Source: Wenzhouxiangella sp. (GTDB taxonomy: Bacteria; Pseudomonadota; Gammaproteobacteria; Xanthomonadales; Wenzhouxiangellaceae). Taken from it: a DNA stretch of 49,673 nucleotides. This document shows, in pieces, positions 7,565 to 14,797 of the stretch. The stretch is taken from the NCBI GenBank assembly GCA_007134485.1, contig SLKT01000090.1, positions 1 to 49,673 on the forward strand. The letters run 5' to 3'. The position numbers and the translations under genes are program-made. Each line of letters opens with the position of its first letter. Position 1 is the first letter of the stretch. The notes beneath the pieces were generated by a model that saw only the letters and a list, made by a program, of their open reading frames with translations, made no database searches and was not told the origin of the DNA.

Positions 7565-9985
7565 TCACAGATGTTCGTCGTAACGCTCTCGCCAGTAGGC
7601 GCTGTCCTCGCCACGCTCGAGACCATCCAGGGCCTCAAGCAGGCTCTCCACCGCCTCCAGCGTTCGCCGATGTTCGATGCCGAAGCGTTCTTCGAGCCCC
7701 TGGACCGCGGCATCAAGCATCTCGGCGGCCCGGTAATCATCCCCGGCGGCCAGCAGTGTTTGCCCCAGGCCGGTACGGTAGATCGGCAGATTGTCGTGTG
7801 AGGACGGCTCGGATTCGGCCGTGCTGACCACCCATTGGTGGACCTCCAGTGCTTCGCGATACGCCCCGGCTTCGCGCAGCAGATTGCCCAGATTGTATCG
7901 AATCAGGATGGTGTTATAGGCGGATCGGCCATGATGCCGGCGGGAGATCTCGTAGGCCGTTTCGATGAACTCGCGAGCCTCTTCCAATTCGCCTTGCTGG
8001 CGCAGACTGCTCCCCAGGTTCGACAATGCCGGCAGGGTCAGCGGATGATCATCGCCGAGTCGCTGGCGAGTCAGCGCCAGCGACTCACGCAGCAGGGGCT
8101 CGGCATCGCCAGGACGTTGCTGCTCCAGGTATACGATCGCCCGGCCGTTGAGCCCGTCAGACAGGTGTCGTCTGGCCATTGGCGAATCCCAATCCCGGGC
8201 CAGCGCCTCCTGCTCGAGGTAGGTGGCCTCGGCCCGGTCCATCTCGCCTTGTGTGAAATAGGCCCTCGCCAGGGCGCTCAGTCCGCTGAGCTGCACGCCG
8301 ATCATCTCCCCCGGATGTTCGGTGCGTATGGCCTCCAGGGTCGGCTCGATGAGCTCCCGGGCCTGCTCGGATCGTCCCGTGTCGGCGTACAGTGCGCCCA
8401 GTTGCACGCGCGAATCAAACGCTTGCTGTGGATGCTCGGCCAGTAGCCGATGCTGTTCCAGGACACGGTCATAGAGCGCCTCGCTGCGCTCGAAATCACG
8501 CTTGTTCTGATACAGCAGGGCCAGCGAGCGTTTGGCCTGGAGCGCCTGCCAGTCGAGACCTTCCTGCTGACTCAGGGCAAGGCTGCGCTGCAGATGGTCC
8601 TCGGCGCGGTCCGTGTCATTCAGGGCCACATAGGTCGCGCCGATAATGCCCTGGATTTCGGCTTCAATGTCGGGATGGTCATTGAGTACATCGCCGGCGC
8701 GCCGAGCCGCCGTGGCCAGCAACTCCTGCATCACCATCAGATCACCGCTGGCGGCAAAATCGGGATCGATGGATTGCAGCATTTCGGTGACGAATTCCAG
8801 CGCCATGTCGGATCGTTCCATCTCGACCTGGGCGATGTCGCGCTGGGTGCTGGCTTCCATCCATCCCCACACCGCCAGGCCGAATCCGGCGATCAGCGAA
8901 GCGCTCACGATGACCGCGAAGGTGGTTGCCAGTCGGTGACGACGAAAGAATTTGCGCAACAGGTAACGCCGGGTATGCTCGATGGCGCTGATCGGTTCTT
9001 CGCGCAGAAAGCTTTCCAGATCCGCACCAAGGGCATCGGCAGACTGGTAGCGCTGATCGACATCGAAAGCAAGCGCCTTGGCCACGATGCAGCGCAATTC
9101 GTAGGGCAGGTGACGGGCATTGTCCACCAGGTCGAGCAATGGGGAGTCCTGTCCCGAATCGGACATGCGGGCTTCCGGTGGCAGACTGGAGCCGGTCAGT
9201 CGCCGGTGCTTGAGAGATTGGCACAACAGGCGCAATTGACTCTCGGCGCTGCTGCGCGGTGGCCGTTTCTCAACCAGCAACTCGAACAGAATGACGCCGA
9301 GGGCATAGACATCGCTGCCAATGCTGACGCTGCCCGGACGATTGGACAGTTGTTCGGGACTCATGTAGGCGGGCGTTCCGACCTGCATCGGGCGATGGGC
9401 CTTGCCATCCTTGTGCTCACGCAAGCTGGTGGCCACTCCGAAGTCGATGACCTTGGGCATGGACACACCATCCACCTGGCTGACCAGAATGTTGGCCGGC
9501 TTGAGATCGCGATGAATGATGCCTCGGTGATGCGCATGTTGAACGCCCTGGCAGACCCGCATGAACAATCGCAGACGCTGTTCAAGACTCAAATCATGGG
9601 ACTGGCAATGCCGGGTGATCGGTTCGCCCTGGACCAATTCCATGGCGAACCAGGGCATCTTGCCCGGCCCGGTACCGGCTTCGTAGACCTGGGCGATATA
9701 GGGGTGATGAAGTCGCGCCAGGGTTTGTCGCTCGACATCGAACAGGGCGCTGTAGAGACTGTCACCACGCTTGCCGCCGATCAGCTTCAAGGCCACCTTG
9801 CGCTGAACCGGCTCGGTCTGCTCGGCCAGAAAGACCTTGCCCATGCCGCCGGTGCCGAGTTCCCGGATCAGCCGATATCCGCCGATCCGCACATCGTTCC
9901 GTTTCCTGGTCGGCCGTTCAGGCTCCTGGTCAAGAATCCGGGTGACCTCGTCATCGGGCGCGGACCTGCGCGGCGATTCGCTCAT
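7565..9985 (-). CDS. Membrane-anchored Ser/Thr protein kinase with TPR sensor domain
   Basis: An 806-residue PknB-type kinase from the ATG at 9985. That ATG overlaps the mscS stop (ATGA), which argues against longer upstream starts. Kinase domain about residues 36-330: glycine loop GTGGMGKV (44-51), VALK lysine 67, helix-C Glu 85, HRDLKPANI (158-166), DFGVA (181-185) and a GTPAYMSPEQ activation segment. All catalytic residues are intact. One membrane helix follows (about 353-375, ATTFAVIVSASLIAGFGLAVW). The C-terminal half (about 400-800) is a run of tetratricopeptide repeats of the kind EEAREFIETAYEISRRHHG; with one helix it would lie outside the cytoplasm. It is coupled to an MscS channel, so sensing of envelope stress is plausible (inference). 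Confidence 0.93.
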   Translation of the reverse strand: MSESPRRSAPDDEVTRILDQEPERPTRKRNDVRIGGYRLIRELGTGGMGKVFLAEQTEPVQRKVALKLIGGKRGDSLYSALFDVERQTLARLHHPYIAQVYEAGTGPGKMPWFAMELVQGEPITRHCQSHDLSLEQRLRLFMRVCQGVQHAHHRGIIHRDLKPANILVSQVDGVSMPKVIDFGVATSLREHKDGKAHRPMQVGTPAYMSPEQLSNRPGSVSIGSDVYALGVILFELLVEKRPPRSSAESQLRLLCQSLKHRRLTGSSLPPEARMSDSGQDSPLLDLVDNARHLPYELRCIVAKALAFDVDQRYQSADALGADLESFLREEPISAIEHTRRYLLRKFFRRHRLATTFAVIVSASLIAGFGLAVWGWMEASTQRDIAQVEMERSDMALEFVTEMLQSIDPDFAASGDLMVMQELLATAARRAGDVLNDHPDIEAEIQGIIGATYVALNDTDRAEDHLQRSLALSQQEGLDWQALQAKRSLALLYQNKRDFERSEALYDRVLEQHRLLAEHPQQAFDSRVQLGALYADTGRSEQARELIEPTLEAIRTEHPGEMIGVQLSGLSALARAYFTQGEMDRAEATYLEQEALARDWDSPMARRHLSDGLNGRAIVYLEQQRPGDAEPLLRESLALTRQRLGDDHPLTLPALSNLGSSLRQQGELEEAREFIETAYEISRRHHGRSAYNTILIRYNLGNLLREAGAYREALEVHQWVVSTAESEPSSHDNLPIYRTGLGQTLLAAGDDYRAAEMLDAAVQGLEERFGIEHRRTLEAVESLLEALDGLERGEDSAYWRERYDEHL

Positions 9986-10833
9986 GACTTCTGCTCGGGC
10001 GGAGCGGGCTCGACAATGCGGACTGGGAACGGTTGGGTGACTTCCCCGGCATACAACGACCGATGGGGAAACGGAATTTCGATACCGGCTTCGTCGAAGG
10101 CCGACTTGATCTCGGCGGTGATCCCGTTTCTCAGCGCCAGGAAATTCTCGCGCCGCGCCCAGACCGAGAACTGGATGTCCAGGGCGGAATCGCCAAAACC
10201 CGAAAAGATGAACAACGGCACGGGTTCGTCCAGGCACAGCGTGTTGGCATCAGCCACCGCCATCAATACCTCGCGCACCTGGTTGATATCTTCCTTGTAC
10301 GCCACCCCGAGCTTCAGATCCAGACGCCGGATCGGGAAGCGGGTCAGGGTAGTCACCTCACTCTTGATCAGCGTTTCGTTGGGAATGCGTACAAACAGGT
10401 TGTCGAAAGTCCGCAGCTTGACCGACAAGGCATCGATCGACAGCACTTCACCGGTGGTGTCACCGACCCGGATGATGTCACCGATTTCGAAGCTGCGCTC
10501 ACCGATCAGGAACAAGCCACTGATCAGGTTGGATGCCGTCGTTTGAGAGGCAAATCCCAGCGCCACGGTCAATACGCCTGCCGCACCCATGATGACGGCC
10601 AGGCTGAATCCCAGCTCACGCATGGCCGAGGCGATGAACAGCGCCAGCACACCGTAGAACACGATTCTGCGCAGTAACTGGGTTGTCTGAGCGCTCAGAC
10701 GCTGCCGGAGCACTCTCCGGGTCAGGCGACCAGCCAGCGAAGCCACCAGCAGACCTGCCGCCACGAGGATTGCAGCGCGCAAAATGGCCAGAAGAGATCC
10801 GGCTTGCAGGTTGGCCAACAGTTCCTGAATCAT
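9982..10833 (-). CDS. mscS: Small-conductance mechanosensitive channel, MscS family
   Basis: A 283-residue inner-membrane channel near the size of E. coli MscS (286). There are three N-terminal hydrophobic helices. The third carries the pore-lining small-residue pattern in LAVIMGAAGVLTVALGFASQTTASNLISGLFLIGERSFEIGDII. The beta domain continues with TTGEVLSIDALSVKLRTFDNLFVRIPNE and the C-terminal cage domain with GIEIPFPHRSLY. It opens under membrane tension during osmotic downshock (family knowledge). The start overlaps the DUF432-like stop by 4 nt, and the stop overlaps the kinase start by 4 nt. Such tight coupling on both sides suggests co-translated, perhaps stoichiometric, products. Confidence 0.93.
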   Translation of the reverse strand: MIQELLANLQAGSLLAILRAAILVAAGLLVASLAGRLTRRVLRQRLSAQTTQLLRRIVFYGVLALFIASAMRELGFSLAVIMGAAGVLTVALGFASQTTASNLISGLFLIGERSFEIGDIIRVGDTTGEVLSIDALSVKLRTFDNLFVRIPNETLIKSEVTTLTRFPIRRLDLKLGVAYKEDINQVREVLMAVADANTLCLDEPVPLFIFSGFGDSALDIQFSVWARRENFLALRNGITAEIKSAFDEAGIEIPFPHRSLYAGEVTQPFPVRIVEPAPPEQKS

Positions 10834-11639
10834 GATCCGTCTCCGAACAGGAGATTGAATGCGCGCGTCATGCCGGAACGCTCCGAATCGATGCGGGGTT
10901 CGGCCAGGCGGGTCAGACTGGAATCACCATCGGTTTTGCTGCTCTCGATCTGGATCGAGGCCAGATCGCCCTGCTCGTGGCGCGTCAGGGTCAGCTTCTG
11001 AGTCCACAGTCTGCCATCCTGATCAGCATACAGTGCAAGCATGGGCACCGGCAGGCTGACCTTTTCAAGCGGTAATGGCGTGCTGGCCTTGTTGTGAATG
11101 GTCAGGGGCGTGATGGCACGGTGCGGCCGATCGGGCAATTCGGCCGGGTCGTGGCGCGCCTGGGTTCTTCCGGCATAACATAGTTCACCCTCGCGGGTGG
11201 AAGGGCCGAACCAGGTGTCGGACGGCACGATGACCGGCAACTCCTTGAGCAGGACAGCCGGATCGCCGACCAGAATCTGTAACCAGATCGGTGTCGACAG
11301 ATACAGCGTGGTGGTCTGGCCACTGAGCAGAAACACGGGCTGTCGGGGTCGAACGACGATCGGACGATCAGCCAAGAGGGGGGCCAGGATGACGCGGCCG
11401 GACTCGCCAACCTGTACGAAACGCTCCTGTACCGCTTCCGGCACACCCTCGCCAAGATCGAACCGGACCTGCGCATCCGCCTCCTCCTCGGCGATCGAAC
11501 GGCTGAAAAGCATCCATTCCCCCACGCCATGGGCAATCGTCAGCTCCAGAGTACCGATGCGGCACTCGAGCTGTTGACCGGAATTGACCTGCGGGACTTT
11601 CCACAGGTTCTGATGGCGCTTGGTGACTGACTTTTCCAC
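10830..11639 (-). CDS. DUF432-like protein of unknown function
   Basis: A predicted soluble 269-residue protein, rich in beta structure, with no signal peptide or membrane segment. Segments such as LSGQTTTLYLSTPIWLQI, VIVPSDTWFGPSTREGELCYAGRT and LTIHNKASTPLPLEKVSLPVPMLALYAD resemble DUF432, a family I recall beside MscS-type channels in archaea and gammaproteobacteria. The family match is from memory and moderate. The start is a GTG (11639) lying 4 nt after the LysR gene stop, without a clear Shine-Dalgarno sequence, so a later start is possible. Its stop overlaps the mscS start (ATGA). It may be an accessory subunit of the channel or a ligand-sensing partner (inference). Confidence 0.65.
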   Translation of the reverse strand: MEKSVTKRHQNLWKVPQVNSGQQLECRIGTLELTIAHGVGEWMLFSRSIAEEEADAQVRFDLGEGVPEAVQERFVQVGESGRVILAPLLADRPIVVRPRQPVFLLSGQTTTLYLSTPIWLQILVGDPAVLLKELPVIVPSDTWFGPSTREGELCYAGRTQARHDPAELPDRPHRAITPLTIHNKASTPLPLEKVSLPVPMLALYADQDGRLWTQKLTLTRHEQGDLASIQIESSKTDGDSSLTRLAEPRIDSERSGMTRAFNLLFGDGS

Positions 11640-11643
11640 ACTG

Positions 11644-12549
11644 TCAGTTTACATGTGTCGGCATGGCCAGGACTCGTTCACGCAGCAATCGAGCCAGGCG
11701 CTGACTGCCCGGACCCGCCCCATCCGGATCGGCATGCACCAGGTACAGTGTCGCCCACCGTTCGGCGCCTTCGATCAGCGGCAAGGGCTTGAGTGCGCCG
11801 GAATCAAGCTCGCGACGAATGATGTCCTCGGCATACCAGGCAAATCCCAAACCCATGCAGGCCGCCCGGATCGAGGTCGCCTTGGCCGAAACCGTCCAGC
11901 GCTGGTCAGTCACGCTCGGTGCCTGGTCACTGGCCGGTTGCACTCCGGTATCCCGGACTACAAGGTGTCGGTGGCCGCGCAAGTCCTCGCGCGTCAAGGG
12001 ACGATCGAGGCGATGCAGCGGGTGGTTTGGCGCTGCCGCAGCGATGAAACGGACCTTCATGAGGGGGTCGCCAACGAAGCCGCCGGGAATGCTCGAAGCA
12101 ATGGCCAGATCAACCCGACCGGCGGTCAACAACTCGGTGGTTCCCGCCAGTACCGATTCATGCAATTGAATGCGCATCTGGGGTTGCTCACCGGACAGCT
12201 GATCGAGACACTCCAGCAACAACCAGGTCGGGAAGATGATTTCGGCGGCCACGCGCAGTTCCGTCTCCCATCCGGCGGCGGCGCGAGCAGCGGAACGCTC
12301 CAGCCTGGCGGCCTCATCGATCAGCGCCTTGCCGCGACGATACAGCATCCGACCGGTATGGGTCAGCTGCGCCTTGCGTCCAATCACTTCGAGTGCCTTG
12401 ACCCCGAGCAGCTCCTCGAGACGACTGACGGCGTGGCTGAGCGTGGACTGTGACTTGTTCAGAACCCGGGCTGCTTGCGCATAACCACCGTTTTCAACCA
12501 CCGCGACCAGGGCACGCCATTGTTCCAGACTGACGCGCGGATGATTCAT
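11644..12549 (-). CDS. LysR family transcriptional regulator
   Basis: A 301-residue protein from the ATG at 12549 (MNHPRVSLEQW). The N-terminal winged helix-turn-helix (about residues 5-65) reads LVAVVENGGYAQAARVLNKSQSTLSHAVSRLEELLGVKALEV. The LysR substrate-binding domain follows, with VDLAIASSIPGG and a GLGFAWYAEDII segment. It is about the usual length for the family. The inducer is unknown. Most LysR regulators act on a divergent or nearby gene. Here azoR lies across one small gene, and the DUF432-mscS-kinase cluster follows 4 nt downstream on the same strand; either or both may be targets (inference). Confidence 0.92.
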   Translation of the reverse strand: MNHPRVSLEQWRALVAVVENGGYAQAARVLNKSQSTLSHAVSRLEELLGVKALEVIGRKAQLTHTGRMLYRRGKALIDEAARLERSAARAAAGWETELRVAAEIIFPTWLLLECLDQLSGEQPQMRIQLHESVLAGTTELLTAGRVDLAIASSIPGGFVGDPLMKVRFIAAAAPNHPLHRLDRPLTREDLRGHRHLVVRDTGVQPASDQAPSVTDQRWTVSAKATSIRAACMGLGFAWYAEDIIRRELDSGALKPLPLIEGAERWATLYLVHADPDGAGPGSQRLARLLRERVLAMPTHVN

Positions 12550-12552
12550 GAC

Positions 12553-12570
12553 CCGCTTGTTACGAAGCGG
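12553..12570. promoter_or_regulatory. Short hairpin between membrane gene and LysR gene
   Basis: CCGCTT (12553-12558) and AAGCGG (12565-12570) form a perfect 6-bp stem with loop GTTACG. It lies a few bases upstream of the LysR start codon, between the stop of the membrane-protein gene and that start. There is no following T-run, so it could be an attenuating structure or an operator half-site pair rather than a classical terminator. Confidence 0.3.
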
Positions 12571-12598
12571 AACGGCGGATCGGGCTGCCCGGCCGACG

Positions 12599-13030
12599 CT
12601 AGCGCGCGAATACGTAGCCGCCGTAGGCCACAAAGGCAGCAGCAAACAACGGCAGCATGTAGGAGTACCATTCCGGGAACTGGACGTAACTCATCAACTG
12701 AAATGTCCCCAGGCCTTCCAATGCGGCGAGACTGCTCGGACCGTCGAGCGGCTGGGGAATCATGGCCAGACCCTGTATCGCCACCAGCACGCCCAGGACG
12801 ATGGCCGCTTCGCCGCGATTGCTGATGGTCGCAGCAAGCTTTCCCGCCGCCCCGGCCAGCCAGCCAACCAGAAACAGGGAAATGATCAGCCACCGCCAGG
12901 ATACCTCGAGCGTGGCCGCATCGAGCAGCCGCTCGAGGCCGAATACCGTAAGAATTCCGAAAAATAGAACCACTCCCACGACCAGGAAGAAGATGTAACC
13001 GACCAAGGCACCCCACAACATCCGCATCAT
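12599..13030 (-). CDS. Small integral membrane protein, unknown function
   Basis: A protein of about 143 residues with four hydrophobic segments: LWGALVGYIFFLVVGVVLFFGILTVF, LIISLFLVGWLAGAAGKL, AAIVLGVLVAIQGLAMI and YMLPLFAAAFVAYGGYVFA. Two adjacent ATGs (13030 and 13027) are both possible. A GGAGG-like stretch sits about 10 nt before them. A longer reading starts at 13090 but adds a poorly conserved-looking, Cys/Arg-containing leader. I do not recognise a named family. It precedes the LysR gene on the same strand with a 49-nt gap and diverges from azoR. Confidence 0.7.
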   Translation of the reverse strand: MMRMLWGALVGYIFFLVVGVVLFFGILTVFGLERLLDAATLEVSWRWLIISLFLVGWLAGAAGKLAATISNRGEAAIVLGVLVAIQGLAMIPQPLDGPSSLAALEGLGTFQLMSYVQFPEWYSYMLPLFAAAFVAYGGYVFAR

Positions 13031-13091
13031 CACTGCGCCCTCCACACCGACACTCCAGCAACGACCCCTTGCCGTGTAAGCGTAGCCCACG

Positions 13092-13190
13092 ACTGACGAT
13101 CAGTTCAAGTCGGCTGAAATGATTGAATGTTCGATTCATTCGAAAGATCTGAGCGAAAATATCCGCTTTTATTTCGATGGAACGGATATT
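13092..13190. promoter_or_regulatory. Upstream region of azoR with three inverted repeats (operator candidates)
   Basis: The 210-nt gap between the divergent membrane-protein gene and azoR is AT-rich relative to its surroundings. It holds ACTGA-CGA-TCAGT (13092-13104), GAATG-N7-CATTC (13125-13141) and a perfect 8-bp pair AATATCCG / CGGATATT (13158-13165 and 13183-13190, 17-nt spacer). The last lies about 50-80 nt before the azoR start, where a regulator or promoter would be expected. LysR regulators commonly bind imperfect dyads (T-N11-A); this one is longer-spaced, so the binding protein is uncertain. Confidence 0.5.
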
Positions 13191-13240
13191 ACATTAATTT
13201 TCTCAATGATTCCTCGGTACGCAAGCAAGGAGCAATTGCA

Positions 13241-13843
13241 ATGAACACCCTGTTAGTCATCCGTTCGAGCCTGTTCAATGGCTCCGGCCAGTCCAGCCAG
13301 CTGGTCGATGAATTCACTCGACAGTGGTCGGACACCCACTCGCAAGGCAGGGTCGTTTGCCGTGATCTTGCCGCTGACCCGATTCCGCACCTGAGTGCCG
13401 AGGCATTTGCCGGCTTCGGGCTGCCGGCCGAGCAACGCAATCCGGCCCAGACCGCGGCTGCCGCTGTTTCCGATAGTCTGATTGCCGAACTCAGGTCCGC
13501 CGACGCCGTGGCCGTCGGGCTGCCCATGTACAACTTCACCATCCCGTCGACCTTCAAGGCCTGGATGGATTACGTGGCCCGAGCCGGTGAGACTTTCGAG
13601 TACACCGACTCCGGATCACGCGGGCTGATTGCCGACAAGCCCGTTTATGTCTTTGCCGCTCGCGGTGGCTATTACGCGGGCACAACGAAGGATACCCAGA
13701 CCGCCCTGATCCAGACCTTCTTCAATTTTGTCGGCATCAACGACATCCATTTCACCTACCTGGAAGGTCTGGCCATGGGTGAGCATGCCGTGCATGAGGC
13801 CCGGCAATCGGCAAGCGCTGAAATCTCCCGACTGGCAGCGTGA
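13241..13843 (+). CDS. azoR: FMN-dependent NADH:quinone/azo reductase AzoR
   Basis: A 200-residue flavodoxin-fold protein, the same length as E. coli AzoR (201). The N-terminus MNTLLVIRSSLFNGSGQSSQL is the FMN phosphate-binding loop. PMYNFTIPSTFKAWMDYVARAGETF and VFAARGGYY are the flavin-contact segments typical of the family. It reduces quinones and azo compounds with two electrons, protecting against thiol-reactive quinones. The ATG at 13241 is preceded by AAGGAG (13226-13231), so longer upstream starts are rejected. The pirin gene follows 11 nt later. Confidence 0.95.
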   Translation: MNTLLVIRSSLFNGSGQSSQLVDEFTRQWSDTHSQGRVVCRDLAADPIPHLSAEAFAGFGLPAEQRNPAQTAAAAVSDSLIAELRSADAVAVGLPMYNFTIPSTFKAWMDYVARAGETFEYTDSGSRGLIADKPVYVFAARGGYYAGTTKDTQTALIQTFFNFVGINDIHFTYLEGLAMGEHAVHEARQSASAEISRLAA

Positions 13844-13854
13844 AGGAGGTCAAC

Positions 13855-14718
13855 ATGAATGCTCGCAGTGTTCGTCATGTCATCGAATCCGTGCCCACCT
13901 CGGATGGCGCCGGCGTCAAGCTGCGTCGCAGCCTGGGTTCCGGACCGTTTGCGCGCCTTGATCCGTTTCTGATGCTTGATGAGTTCTACTCCGACAACCC
14001 CGATGATTACCTGGCCGGTTTTCCGTCCCACCCGCATCGTGGCTTCGAAACCGTCACCTACATGCTTGACGGGCGCATGGAGCACAAGGACCACCTGGGC
14101 AACACCGGAGACCTCGGGCCGGGCAGCGTGCAATGGATGACCGCGGGTCGCGGCGTGATCCACTCCGAAATGCCTCGCCAGAGCGAAGGCCGCATGCGCG
14201 GCTTTCAGCTCTGGATCAACCTGCCGGCTCGAGAAAAGATGAAGCCGGCCGACTACCGTGATATCCCATCCGGCGATGTCCCGGAGCTGGCCTTCGACGG
14301 AGGAATCGCTCGAATCATCGCCGGCACCCTGGACATGGCCGGACAACGCGTCGACGGCGCGGTCAATGGCACCGGGGATTCGATGAGCACCGACCCTCTG
14401 TATATCGACCTGCGACTGGATCCCGGTTCAAAGACCACCATAGCGGTCAAGTCCGGACACAACAGCTTCGTCTATCTGTATGAAGGGGATGCGGTCATCG
14501 GTGATCAATTGCTGCAGCGGCGCAATGCCGGTGTGCTGGATGGCGGCGACCAGGTCACCGTTCAGGCTGGAGACCAGGGTGCACGCTTGCTGCTGCTGGC
14601 CGGAAAACCGTTGGACGAACCGGTGGTGCAGTACGGACCATTTGTAATGAACACGCGTGAGGAAATCGAACAGGCCCTGAGTGATTACCAGGAAGGCCGT
14701 TTGACCGAGCCGGCCTGA
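13855..14718 (+). CDS. Pirin family protein (cupin, quercetinase-like)
   Basis: A 287-residue bicupin. The metal site of the N-terminal cupin is complete: HPHRGFETVTYMLDG gives two histidines, and GRGVIHSEMP gives the third histidine and the glutamate. Bacterial pirins such as E. coli YhhW have quercetin 2,3-dioxygenase activity, and others act as redox-sensing partners of regulators or enzymes. The start at 13855 has a strong AAGGAGG (13843-13849) six bases before. The gene sits 11 nt after azoR, so the two are probably one transcript that deals with quinones or flavonoid-like aromatics (inference). Confidence 0.94.
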   Translation: MNARSVRHVIESVPTSDGAGVKLRRSLGSGPFARLDPFLMLDEFYSDNPDDYLAGFPSHPHRGFETVTYMLDGRMEHKDHLGNTGDLGPGSVQWMTAGRGVIHSEMPRQSEGRMRGFQLWINLPAREKMKPADYRDIPSGDVPELAFDGGIARIIAGTLDMAGQRVDGAVNGTGDSMSTDPLYIDLRLDPGSKTTIAVKSGHNSFVYLYEGDAVIGDQLLQRRNAGVLDGGDQVTVQAGDQGARLLLLAGKPLDEPVVQYGPFVMNTREEIEQALSDYQEGRLTEPA

Positions 14719-14797
14719 ATCCATGATGGTCATCTCCGGCCCGGAACCCGGGGAGCCGCTATACTGGCTCACCCCGGCCCACCCTCCTGGAGACTTC

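Noticed and set aside
8450-10546. Very long plus-strand open frame opposite the kinase and mscS genes
   Set aside because: The minus-strand kinase (HRDLKPAN, DFG) and MscS motifs are unmistakable; the 698-residue plus frame is low-complexity antisense translation.
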